Part shown: piece by piece, positions 1 to 6,253 of the stretch
Position numbering within the stretch: the stretch's first letter is position 1
Layout of the letters: each line of letters opens with the position of its first letter
NCBI GenBank assembly: GCA_035559775.1
Contig: DATMAU010000003.1
Location: 1-11,073, forward strand
Length of the DNA: 11,073 bases
Source of the DNA: AG1 sp035559775
Lineage (GTDB): Archaea; Thermoproteota; Thermoprotei_A; Sulfolobales; AG1
Reading direction: 5' to 3'
Made by a program: the position numbers and the translations under genes
Notes under the pieces: model-generated
Database searches by the model: none
Told to the model about the DNA's origin: nothing
Seen by the model: only the letters and a program-made list of their open reading frames with translations

Positions 1-426
1 GATTATATCATACCAATAGGGCTTGCCGATATAAAGAGAAAGGGATCTGATGTAACCATCGTTGCGATCTCTAGAACGGTGCTTGATGCCCTCAAAGCCG
101 CTGAGATCCTCTCAGAGAAACACGGGATCGAGGCTGAAGTAATAGATCCAAGAACACTCTACCCACTAGATCTGAAAACAATATTCTCATCAGTGAGAAA
201 AACCGGGAGGCTTGTAATCGCAACAGACGAGATTAGAAGCGGTAGCGTTGCCGCAGAGATCCTCTCTAGAGTTGCAGAGGATCCCGATACCCTCTATAGC
301 CTAGAAACAGCCCCAAAGATAGTGTCCAGCCCAGATATGCCAGTACCAACCCCAGCCCCGCTCGAAAAAGCCTACATGGTTAACCCCGACAAGATCGTCA
401 ATGCTGTTATCACAATGCTTAGGTGA
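1..426 (+). CDS. 2-oxoacid dehydrogenase E1 component, beta subunit (3' part)
   Basis: The frame is open from base 1 to the TGA at 424-426 and gives 141 visible residues, so the gene begins upstream of the window. The visible part is the C-terminal transketolase-type domain of the E1 beta subunit of pyruvate, acetoin or branched-chain 2-oxoacid dehydrogenases. It opens with the family pattern I-P-I-G-L-A-D-I-K-R-x-G-S-D-V-T-I-V, followed by EVIDPRTLYPLD, ATDEIRSGSVAAEI and a final P-x-P-x-A-P-L-E stretch. In this family the domain helps assemble the alpha2beta2 heterotetramer, which decarboxylates 2-oxoacids with thiamine diphosphate and passes the acyl group to lipoyl-E2. The substrate cannot be told from this fragment. 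The alpha subunit and E2 would be expected upstream, outside the window. Identity is firm at family level. Confidence 0.9.
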   Translation, partial: DYIIPIGLADIKRKGSDVTIVAISRTVLDALKAAEILSEKHGIEAEVIDPRTLYPLDLKTIFSSVRKTGRLVIATDEIRSGSVAAEILSRVAEDPDTLYSLETAPKIVSSPDMPVPTPAPLEKAYMVNPDKIVNAVITMLR

Positions 427-683
427 GGTCTGAGAACACCTTTATCAAAACTTAATGAGAAGATGCTATAACATTTCTGAACTGGGAGGAATTAAGATAC
501 AGCCAAGACTGTAATATGAAAAACACCCTTGATACTCTTTAAAACAAAACAAGCGGCAGTCTAGAAGAAACTGGGAGCAATTGAAGTAAGGAAAAGAGAA
601 TAACAAATAACCCTGAATATCATGTACCTCTTCAGCAACTGTTTCGCTGCATGTGGCGTTTTCTGTAATATAGCAAATTGTTT
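427..683. other. Convergent intergenic region, no supported gene
   Basis: This is the gap between two convergent genes. It holds pyrimidine-rich stretches that could serve as termination zones on either strand and one pair of imperfect direct repeats (480-497 and 569-586). A minus-strand frame of 82 codons runs through it from inside valS (714 to 466), but it has no promoter and no recognisable motif. I see no tRNA, C/D box RNA or other structured RNA. Confidence 0.5.
480..586 (+). repeat. Pair of imperfect 18-bp direct repeats
   Basis: Bases 480-497 (AACTGGGAGGAATTAAGA) and 569-586 (AACTGGGAGCAATTGAAG) share 14 of 18 positions and lie 89 bp apart, start to start. The -AATTGAAG end is reminiscent of crenarchaeal CRISPR repeats. 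However, there are only two copies, the spacing is too long for one spacer, and no cas gene is present. It is reported as an unexplained repeat only. Confidence 0.3.
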
Positions 684-3134
684 TTATATCTCTGTAGATT
701 TCCACAGGATCCATATGCCTTCTGCTATCTCTTCAGCGTTCTCTCCTGGTTTTCCTATGACTATCTCTGGGATTCTGTGTAGATCTCTTATCTCCCTCTC
801 TATATCTCTAGCATTCTGGTTATCTATATATAGTGTTGCGTTGAGTTTTTCTGAGAGTCTCATGTTCCTCTCTTTCTTATACTTCCACACGGCTGAGTTG
901 ATCTTTATCATGAGGTTGAGGGGTTCTTGGGACCAGTTTCTCCACTCTCTATGCTCTTCTGGGAATCTCTCTAGGTGAATTGATCTTCCTTTAAGTGTTC
1001 TCCATATATAGTCTGTTGAGAAGGGCATTATTGGGGCTAGGATCCTTAGGATCGCTTCTAAGGCTCTGTGTAGAGTGTACCAGGCTCCTCTCTGCTCTTC
1101 TTCGCTATATGTTTTCTCATTATTATAGGCTCTTGCCTTCACAGCCTCTATGTAGTGGTCTGCGAAGATGTTCCATGTGAAGTCATATATAGCGTGTATA
1201 GGCTCGTAGACATCGAATTCTGAGTAGGCTTTATCAACCCTCTCTATGGTTTCCGAGAGCTTTGCTAGGAGAGCCTTATCTATGGCTCTCAACACATAGC
1301 CCTCGGAGGGGTCGGGGAATCTTGAGATGAATCTAGAGATATTGATTAGCTTTGTTACGAAAAGAGATCCCGTTCTAATCATGTTCTCACTAAATCTATA
1401 GTCATAGCCGAGCTTCGCGGCCCCTGCAGCCCAGTATCTGAAGGCATCGGCTCCGTATTTCTCTAGCAGGGGCTCTGGATCTATAACGTTGCCCTTGCTC
1501 TTATGCATAGCTTCGCCCTTCTCATCGAGCCCCATACCGCTTATCCTAACCCATCTAAAGGCAGGGATGTTTAGGAGTAGATAGACCCTGAGTATTGTGT
1601 AGTAGAGCCATGTCCTTATAATCTCATACCCCTGGGGTCTCAGGATATTACCAACGGCCTGGGAGAAGAGCTTCTCATCCCTCATATATCCTGAGACATA
1701 GAGGGGAGATATGCTTGAATCAAACCATGTGTCGAAAACCCTCTTATCACCCTCAAGCTTCTCCTTACCAGCACCACATACCGGGCATTTCTCGAATGGG
1801 GGTGGGTCTCTCCACGGTCTATAGTATCTACCTGGCTCTGGGACTAGGTATGATCCGCATGATGTGCACCTCCAAAGCGGGATCTCTGTAGCGTAGTATC
1901 TAGTCTTGGAGACTGGCCAGTCTATCCTTAGACTCTTTATCCAGTCTATGAGCTTCTGTCTATGGAACTCTGGCTTGAACTCCATCTTGCTGCTAATATC
2001 TATGAGCTTATCAGCAAACTCGAGCTGTTTTAGAAAGAGTTCTTTCGAATGGATTATCTCAACAGGTGTGCCGCACCTCCAGCACGTGGGTGTTCTTCTA
2101 GGCCCTAGCTTCTCAACCTTCTCCAAGATCCCCATGGATCTCAGGATCTCGGCCATCTTTTTCCTAGCCTCGGCTATGGTGAGCCCCTTAAGCTCTCCTG
2201 AGAGCTCGTTCATCTTTCCACTCTTATCTATAACGATCCTCGCCTTATCGATCAGCCCGAGCTCTCTCAAGATCCTGAGATCCCTTGTATCGCCATAGCT
2301 ACACACCATCTCTATCCCAGTACCAAACGAAGGATCCACCTCTGGATGGGCAATGACCGGGACCTCGTATCCATATATAGGAACCCTCCCCCTAGCCCCT
2401 TCGAGACCCTGGTATCTAGGATCGTTGGGGTTATAGGCTAGAGCCATCATGGCTCCCAGGAGCTCTGGTCTTGTTGTTGCGATAGTCACGCTCCTCCCAC
2501 TGTTGAGCTCGATCCTTATGTAGTATAGCTCTGCGGGCTTCTCAGCATACTCGATCTCAGCCTCTGCCAGGGTTGTCATACATCTCGGGCACCAGTAGAC
2601 AGGCCTCTCAGCCTCATAGATAAGGCCTCTCCTCCACATCTCTATAAATGTTGCCTGTGTCAGCCTTCTATACTCCTGACTATCGGTCCCGTTCTCCCAG
2701 TACTCGAAAGAGCATCCAAGCCTCTTCCAGATCCTCACAAGCTCCTTCTCTACCTCGTCCAGCTTCTCCTTACATAGTGAGAGGAACCTCTCCCTACCCT
2801 CTGGTGTTTTCGCAACCTCGTGGGGGTTGATCCCGGTCTGCCTCTCAACAAGGATCTCTACTGGAAGCCCATTCCGATCAGCATACCATGGTGCTATAAC
2901 CCTATACCCCTTCATCCTTAGATACCTAGCCACCATATCGATCTGGGCATAATGTGCAGCACCACCAACATGCCATTTCCCAGATGTATATGGTGGAGGT
3001 GTATCGATTACTATGATCCCCTTATCCCCTCCATAGGTCTCCGATCTATATAGCCCCTCAGCCTCCCACCTCTCTAGAAGCTCAACCTCCCTCCTATGAT
3101 CCCACCTAGTCTCCTTGATCAGATCCTCACCCAT
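684..3134 (-). CDS. valS: Valyl-tRNA synthetase
   Basis: This 816-residue class Ia aminoacyl-tRNA synthetase charges tRNA-Val with valine in the cytoplasm. Visible in order are the HIGH-like signature in TPPPYTSGKWHVGG (HVGG near residues 55-58), a CPRC pair at 182-185, a CP1 editing domain with ATTRPELLGAMMALAYNP (219-236) and HPEVDPSFGTGIEM (263-276), and a CWRC pair at 351-354. CTSC (423-426) and CPVC (450-453) probably form a second zinc knuckle. The KMSKS-equivalent is MHKSKGNVIDP (543-553), and a helical anticodon-binding domain follows. The editing-domain pattern and the NVIDP context favour ValRS over IleRS. There is no long C-terminal coiled-coil arm of the bacterial type. The ATG start is followed directly by the expected N-terminal helix (ELLERWEAEGLYR). 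Upstream, GGTTGA lies 5 nt away and a better GGAGG 19 nt away, and the next in-frame upstream codon of note is a stop. Neighbours on both sides are on the opposite strand, so it is probably monocistronic. Confidence 0.96.
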   Translation of the reverse strand: MGEDLIKETRWDHRREVELLERWEAEGLYRSETYGGDKGIIVIDTPPPYTSGKWHVGGAAHYAQIDMVARYLRMKGYRVIAPWYADRNGLPVEILVERQTGINPHEVAKTPEGRERFLSLCKEKLDEVEKELVRIWKRLGCSFEYWENGTDSQEYRRLTQATFIEMWRRGLIYEAERPVYWCPRCMTTLAEAEIEYAEKPAELYYIRIELNSGRSVTIATTRPELLGAMMALAYNPNDPRYQGLEGARGRVPIYGYEVPVIAHPEVDPSFGTGIEMVCSYGDTRDLRILRELGLIDKARIVIDKSGKMNELSGELKGLTIAEARKKMAEILRSMGILEKVEKLGPRRTPTCWRCGTPVEIIHSKELFLKQLEFADKLIDISSKMEFKPEFHRQKLIDWIKSLRIDWPVSKTRYYATEIPLWRCTSCGSYLVPEPGRYYRPWRDPPPFEKCPVCGAGKEKLEGDKRVFDTWFDSSISPLYVSGYMRDEKLFSQAVGNILRPQGYEIIRTWLYYTILRVYLLLNIPAFRWVRISGMGLDEKGEAMHKSKGNVIDPEPLLEKYGADAFRYWAAGAAKLGYDYRFSENMIRTGSLFVTKLINISRFISRFPDPSEGYVLRAIDKALLAKLSETIERVDKAYSEFDVYEPIHAIYDFTWNIFADHYIEAVKARAYNNEKTYSEEEQRGAWYTLHRALEAILRILAPIMPFSTDYIWRTLKGRSIHLERFPEEHREWRNWSQEPLNLMIKINSAVWKYKKERNMRLSEKLNATLYIDNQNARDIEREIRDLHRIPEIVIGKPGENAEEIAEGIWILWKSTEI

Positions 3135-3189
3135 AGTCTCAACCTATACCGCTCCTCCAAGTTATAGCTAGTAGAACTATTTAGCTTTG

Positions 3190-3208
3190 CCCTCAATAAA
3201 TAATAGCT
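3190..3208 (-). promoter_or_regulatory. Putative TATA box for valS
   Basis: Read on the minus strand, this segment contains CTATTATTTATTGAG, a TATA-like element about 65 bp upstream of the valS start codon. It would place transcription start near 3173 and give a leader of about 40 nt. No other TATA-like element stands closer to the gene. The call rests on composition and spacing only. Confidence 0.35.
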
Positions 3209-3510
3209 AATCTAATATATTTTACAGCTGAAAACATAACTACAAAGAGCTAAGAATACCAGCAATGTTATGTTAATCTCGTTATTAACAACAATCTTTT
3301 AATTTACTTAATTGATCAGCATTGGCTTATCACAATTATATGGAACTATTGTTATAACAAATTTATATTAAGAATAGCAGCGCTAGAACCTAAGAGAGCA
3401 GATAGCAGAGCAATATAGAGGAACATCTCTATGGGTTTTCACAGCATTTATGATTTTAAGTGGAGCATAGGCTGACACCCTCAAGCCTGTAACAAGCTAT
3501 CGCCATATAG

Positions 3511-3530
3511 AAAAATTAAAAAATATCCCC
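3511..3530 (+). promoter_or_regulatory. Promoter (TATA box) of the cysteine-rich precursor gene
   Basis: An A-rich stretch followed by ATTAAAAAATA (3515-3525) fits an archaeal BRE/TATA element. With the usual ~26 bp offset, transcription would start near 3546-3548, only a few bases before the ATG at 3552. The transcript is therefore probably leaderless or nearly so, which agrees with the lack of a good Shine-Dalgarno site. Confidence 0.5.
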
Positions 3531-3546
3531 ATATATATATATGGGG
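3527..3546. promoter_or_regulatory. Perfect 20-bp palindrome at the predicted transcription start, possible operator
   Basis: CCCC, a run of six AT dinucleotides, then GGGG forms an uninterrupted self-complementary 20-mer. It lies between the TATA-like element and the ATG, where a bound repressor would block transcription initiation. Dimeric archaeal regulators often bind such sites. The AT-repeat centre could be chance, but the matching C4/G4 arms are less likely to be. Confidence 0.4.
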
Positions 3547-3551
3547 TCACC

Positions 3552-4505
3552 ATGATTAGGCGGGTGTTAGGTGGATTATCCATTACATTATTGATATTGA
3601 GTGCTCAGTTGATAGCGATAGTATCCTTCTCAACCACAGAGGGCTCCGATGTTTTAGTGTTTAGAAAGATTGCTTTTGTAGATGTTGACACCAAGGGAGA
3701 GCCTGTGCTTCTAAACCTGACGGATGTTTATATGAGGTTCAACCTCACATCTCAACATAATACAACCATTTCTTGTAATACTTCCTGCAATGCTTCTCAG
3801 TGTGGCGGTTCCTCAATAGATCTTTCCATAGATCTTCTAGCTAACATCACGGATGAGAATAGAAGCCTGGTGTTTGTTGGGATCAAGTCCTCAAACGGAA
3901 CTTGGTCTTATACCATGTACACCCTAGCCTATAAAGCTCGGGAAGAGGAATACAACTTAACAGTTGTTACAAGAATATATACCAACGAGAACAACACTAA
4001 CGAGTATAGCCTCTTCCTAACAATAGCCAATATACAGCCTGTGCCAGAGAAGGCAGAGCCGATAATGGATGCTATATTGGTGGTGAATAGCACCAAACTA
4101 TCAAGCCACTATAAAGTACTCGCGGAATCACTTAAGAGATACTTGGGAGATAACGAGACTAAATGGCTATGGAACAAGGTTTCAATAGAACTCGATAAAC
4201 TATCAAAAATGGTTAACAAACACCTAGAGATCTATGATAAACCAGCTAAAGGAATGGCAGTAGTAATGGATTTTGGATGGTTAACCTGTGCAATTGCATG
4301 TATCACTTGTGGAGCAGCTATAGGGGCAGTGATTGGATGTGCGATTGCAACTATGGGAGCCGGATTTATAGCATGTCTAGCCACAATATTTGGTGTCTCT
4401 TCATCAGCAGTATTAGGTGCCTTGCTGACCGCTACAGGAGTAATATTCTTATGTGTACAGTGTTGCTGCTGCGCTGGTTATGCCACTTGTTGTGATGTAT
4501 TATAG
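3552..4505 (+). CDS. Secreted cysteine-rich precursor, halocin C8-like C-terminal domain (candidate archaeocin)
   Basis: The protein has 317 residues. Residues 1-4 are MIRR, followed by a hydrophobic stretch to about 26 that looks like a secretion signal or anchor. Residues ~30-235 form a hydrophilic region with 12 N-x-S/T sequons and a small cysteine cluster (C75, C79, C84), so it is probably extracellular and glycosylated. Residues ~240-317 are strongly hydrophobic, Gly/Ala-rich and carry 12 cysteines (246, 250, 253, 263, 275, 301, 304-307, 313, 314). The layout matches the halocin C8 precursor as I recall it: signal, ~200-residue N-terminal part acting as immunity protein, and a ~76-residue cysteine-rich peptide at the C-terminus. 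The local pattern I-G-C-x(n)-G-A-G-F-I-A-C is also similar. The ATG at 3552 is the only start that keeps the signal. Alternatively it is an ordinary membrane-anchored surface protein with a cysteine-rich tail. A real expressed gene is likely; the archaeocin assignment is inference. Confidence 0.6.
   Translation: MIRRVLGGLSITLLILSAQLIAIVSFSTTEGSDVLVFRKIAFVDVDTKGEPVLLNLTDVYMRFNLTSQHNTTISCNTSCNASQCGGSSIDLSIDLLANITDENRSLVFVGIKSSNGTWSYTMYTLAYKAREEEYNLTVVTRIYTNENNTNEYSLFLTIANIQPVPEKAEPIMDAILVVNSTKLSSHYKVLAESLKRYLGDNETKWLWNKVSIELDKLSKMVNKHLEIYDKPAKGMAVVMDFGWLTCAIACITCGAAIGAVIGCAIATMGAGFIACLATIFGVSSSAVLGALLTATGVIFLCVQCCCCAGYATCCDVL
4269..4502 (+). other. Segment encoding the putative mature cysteine-rich peptide (about 78 residues)
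   Basis: Residues 240-317 begin at D-F-G-W-L-T-C just after a charged stretch (IYDKPAKG). They contain 12 of the protein's 15 cysteines, hydrophobic stretches with Gly and Ala, and a C-C-C-C run followed by C-C near the end. Length and cysteine density resemble mature halocin C8 (about 76 residues, 10 cysteines, from memory). The left boundary is a guess from composition, because no protease site is recognisable. Confidence 0.4.
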
Positions 4506-4507
4506 AG

Positions 4508-4515
4508 GGAGGTGA
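4508..4515 (+). promoter_or_regulatory. Strong Shine-Dalgarno site GGAGGTGA
   Basis: GGAGGTGA lies 1 nt before the ATG at 4517 and directly after the upstream stop codon (4503-4505). It is the best Shine-Dalgarno match in the window and fits translation of the second gene of a two-gene transcript, in contrast to the apparently leaderless first gene. Confidence 0.75.
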
Positions 4516-4516
4516 A

Positions 4517-4900
4517 ATGTCTATACTGTTTACCCCATTAACTGCTGCGCTGATCATTGGTCTCCTCACAGGTATCCTTGTGGTTGTGCTGAGGTATAAA
4601 TATAGATTTGATATAAGTCTTTCGAAAGTACTCTTTATTTTTCTGATAGCGGGTAGTATTACTGGTGTGATAATCAATGACATGTACGCCTCTTTTATTG
4701 GGATAATCCTAGCGCTAGCTTTCTACGTGCCAAACAAAGCTCTAATAAAAATTACTAGTGGCGTGGTCTTAATTATGCTATCAACAATCTTTATCGTCGG
4801 ATTCGGTATCAATATGCTATCATTAACTGGACTTTTTAGTATGATGGCATTCATATTAGGTATAGCAAGAGTAGTAGAGACAGTAAGAAGAAAAGTATAA
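4517..4900 (+). CDS. Small polytopic membrane protein, candidate partner or immunity protein
   Basis: The protein has 127 residues and is almost entirely hydrophobic. I see about five membrane segments: residues 6-25, 36-54, 56-72, 79-98 and 100-119. A basic loop RYKYR (26-30) and a basic end (RRKV) follow the first and last segments. It has no cysteine cluster, no ATPase motif and no family signature I recognise. It begins 11 bp after the stop of the cysteine-rich precursor with an excellent Shine-Dalgarno site, so the two are very likely co-transcribed. Small membrane proteins beside bacteriocin genes often give immunity or help with export, and that is the basis for the suggested role. It could equally be an unrelated membrane protein. 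The reading frame is convincing; the function is unknown. Confidence 0.65.
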   Translation: MSILFTPLTAALIIGLLTGILVVVLRYKYRFDISLSKVLFIFLIAGSITGVIINDMYASFIGIILALAFYVPNKALIKITSGVVLIMLSTIFIVGFGINMLSLTGLFSMMAFILGIARVVETVRRKV

Positions 4901-4925
4901 GCTGCTTAATAAATAATAGAGCAAA

Positions 4926-4953
4926 TTATTTTTATAATATAATATATTTATAC
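4926..4953 (+). promoter_or_regulatory. A/T-rich terminator/promoter zone
   Basis: A T-rich run (TTATTTTTATAATATAATA) follows the membrane protein gene by about 25 bp and could end its transcript. The same stretch contains TATA-like elements at a suitable distance from an ATG at 4968, which opens a 28-codon frame (4968-5054) ending 3 bp before the start of the ABC ATPase remnant. The downstream remnant operon may once have had its own promoter here. Confidence 0.35.
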
Positions 4954-5057
4954 TAGGCTAGGTTGAAATGCGTATAAAAGTTATACAAAGCGAACGATGG
5001 TTTATAGTTTCGATTTCAATACTAGATGCACTAACAAGTGTTCCACGGGAATAAGCG

Positions 5058-5705
5058 ATGATTTTACTCAGAGATCTCACGGTGATCCTGGGTGGCAGGG
5101 GCGTTCCATCATCTCTGTCAGCTGTACTCAAAGATAAATGATAATTCTAGGATCCAATGACTCTAGAAAAACAACCTTCCCCAGGTGAGTAAACCATCCT
5201 TCTTCAAAACCTTTCTAAGCTCTCTTGAGAGCCTTTACTCGAACATCTTTAAAGCTCATGAAATCACGCACTTCGACCGCTTAACACATGTCAACACAGC
5301 GATGACGTGATAAGCAAACAGGTGGAAAATGCTACTGTGAAACAGACAGAGAAGTTGACATAGCCAGCCAGATCATAGAGCTACAGGGCAATTAGGTACA
5401 ACCCTTAACAGTAAGTTAAAAAAGGCGAGATAGCTGGCCGAGCAAGCGAGTACATAGTGAAGAGCGAGTACGCGATACCGAGCTAGGTAAGCCTGGATAA
5501 GCACAGATCCGTTTGAGGCGATTTAACTTACGTAGAATTCTTTAAAAACAAAGATAGAGGGGTCTAATAGCAACAGGATGTGGATGAATCGATATATTGT
5601 CAGGGGGATAAGCTGATGGGCATGAAACCTATTCCGGCTGGAATAAGGGGTATGGTTATCATAGATAGAAGCACACAGCTTATCAGGTATATTAGTGCTG
5701 TCTAA
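5058..5705 (+). pseudogene. Decayed ABC transporter ATP-binding subunit
   Basis: No long frame is open, but ABC ATPase pieces can be read in order across shifted frames. From the ATG at 5058, MILLRDLTVILGGRGV looks like the N-terminal strand and A-loop region; this frame stops at 5139. A shift at 5138 gives MIILGSNDSRKTTF, a damaged Walker A whose intact form would be G-S-N-x-S-G-K-T-T; it stops at 5186. A third frame at 5200-5307 gives S-L-Y-S-N-I-F-K-A-H-E-I and T-H-V-N-T, like the strand after Walker A in archaeal ABC ATPases. Bases 5497-5523 read I-S-T-D-P-F-E-A-I, a Walker B and E-loop remnant (usual form L-D-E-P-F-E). The last piece, 5616-5705, could be the C-terminal tail. The span of ~648 bp suits a ~215-residue ATPase. 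Several stops and frameshifts make function very unlikely. A signature motif could not be placed with confidence. Confidence 0.6.
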
Positions 5706-5735
5706 GCTAATATCTATATAAGGTAAAATTATAAT

Positions 5736-5750
5736 ATTTAATTAATAAAT
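5736..5750 (+). promoter_or_regulatory. Possible TATA box upstream of the membrane-protein fragment
   Basis: ATTTAATTAATAAAT lies ~30-40 bp before the GTG at 5779. Spacing would allow a short-leader transcript. The neighbourhood is generally A/T-rich, so chance is a real alternative. Confidence 0.25.
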
Positions 5751-5778
5751 ATAAGAGAAGATACTCACCTTCAAAGTA

Positions 5779-6168
5779 GTGTTATCCTTATCAGCCGTTC
5801 TCAGTCTAGCTGTTACACCGGTAGAGTATGTCTCTGGATACTTTGTTCAGTTTGGTTTCATATACATATTGCTGCGGGTTTTAAGCATAGCGGTACCTCT
5901 TATAGGGCTTATGGGGATCACACTATGGAAAGAGAGATTCGATGAGTTAACAGTAGGCTATGTTATTGCTCTTACCATGGCGTTTTTCTTTGCACCAACT
6001 ATTATAAGAAATAGCTCCACATATGATTCCATTCTTAAAGTACTCAATAATATTATGGCCACCATAGTATCTGATATAGTTTCTCCAGTTATACCGGGTA
6101 CTACAGCTAGATATGCTATAAACCCAGATCCCATGGTTATAATTACACATCCTCAGATCTTAGGTTAA
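5779..6168 (+). CDS. Membrane protein fragment, possibly a truncated ABC permease
   Basis: A 129-codon frame from a GTG runs to TAA. The open frame extends back to a stop at 5752-5754, but it contains no ATG or TTG and no Shine-Dalgarno site, so the start is poor. The protein has two or three membrane segments: the first ~50 residues (including YILLRVLSIAVPLIGLMG) and a segment near residues 60-76 (YVIALTMAFFFAPTII). A polar region ending in INPDPMVIITHPQILG follows. It lies just downstream of the decayed ABC ATPase in the same orientation, which suggests the membrane subunit of the same transporter. ABC permeases are normally larger, and the frame right after the stop again reads as hydrophobic residues (VIKAWLVINILMM). 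A broken C-terminus is therefore likely. I do not recognise the family by sequence. It may be a pseudogene or a shortened but expressed protein. Confidence 0.45.
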   Translation: MLSLSAVLSLAVTPVEYVSGYFVQFGFIYILLRVLSIAVPLIGLMGITLWKERFDELTVGYVIALTMAFFFAPTIIRNSSTYDSILKVLNNIMATIVSDIVSPVIPGTTARYAINPDPMVIITHPQILG

Positions 6169-6169
6169 G

Positions 6170-6178
6170 TTATTAAAG
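6170..6178 (+). promoter_or_regulatory. Possible TATA box of the C/D box sRNA
   Basis: TTATTAAA lies ~26 bp before the expected 5' end of the guide RNA (near 6198-6200). The spacing is right for an archaeal promoter, and the element overlaps the end of the membrane-protein fragment. Confidence 0.35.
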
Positions 6179-6198
6179 CGTGGCTTGTAATTAATATA

Positions 6199-6253
6199 TT
6201 GATGATGAAGCCGCTCCAAACCAAGGGGTGAGGATCTCGCGACGAACTGATCT
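6199..6253 (+). ncRNA. C/D box sRNA guiding 2'-O-methylation, predicted target 23S rRNA helix 93
   Basis: The architecture is complete and exactly spaced. C box ATGATGA is at 6202-6208, a 12-nt guide at 6209-6220, and a degenerate D' (CCAA) at 6221-6224. A 3-nt spacer precedes C' GTGAGGA (6228-6234), then a 12-nt guide TCTCGCGACGAA (6235-6246) and D box CTGA (6247-6250). The downstream guide is antisense to the conserved 23S rRNA sequence CGUCGUGAGA in helix 93 (around E. coli 2591-2600, next to the peptidyl transferase centre). It gives ten consecutive pairs, one possibly G-U depending on the host base. By the D+5 rule the methylated nucleotide would be the U equivalent to E. coli U2593. The two guide bases next to the D box do not match the common rRNA sequence. 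The target of the upstream guide is not recognised, and its weak D' box may make it inactive. Such RNAs act with L7Ae, Nop5 and fibrillarin. Confidence 0.75.

Larger units (their letters stand above)
3135..3551. other. A/T-rich divergent intergenic region
   Basis: This gap separates valS (minus) from the cysteine-rich precursor gene (plus). It is clearly richer in A/T than the flanking genes and marks the left side of the accessory island. It contains the valS promoter at its left end and the precursor promoter at its right end (3511-3530). In between I find only short frames, such as a 14-codon one near 3431, and no tRNA, C/D RNA, repeat array or recombination site. Most of it is probably remnant or filler sequence. 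Confidence 0.5.

Noticed and set aside
480..586. Possible CRISPR remnant from two CTGGGAG-x-AATT repeats
   Set aside because: Only two imperfect copies, 89 bp apart, no further units and no cas genes.
466..714. 82-codon minus-strand frame overlapping the 3' end of valS, with eight cysteines
   Set aside because: No promoter, no convincing ribosome site, irregular cysteine pattern, and a start inside valS; most likely a chance frame.
4277..4495. Alternative 72-codon frame inside the precursor's cysteine-rich region
   Set aside because: It is the shifted-frame shadow of the Gly/Ala/Cys codons, with no ribosome site of its own.
4968..5054. 28-codon frame (MRIKVIQSERWFIVS...) before the ABC ATPase remnant
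   Set aside because: Too short and without homology I can name; perhaps the decayed end of another gene of the transporter operon.
5290..5320. CGATGACGTGATAA resembling a C box
   Set aside because: No CTGA at a suitable distance; it lies in the ABC ATPase ruin.
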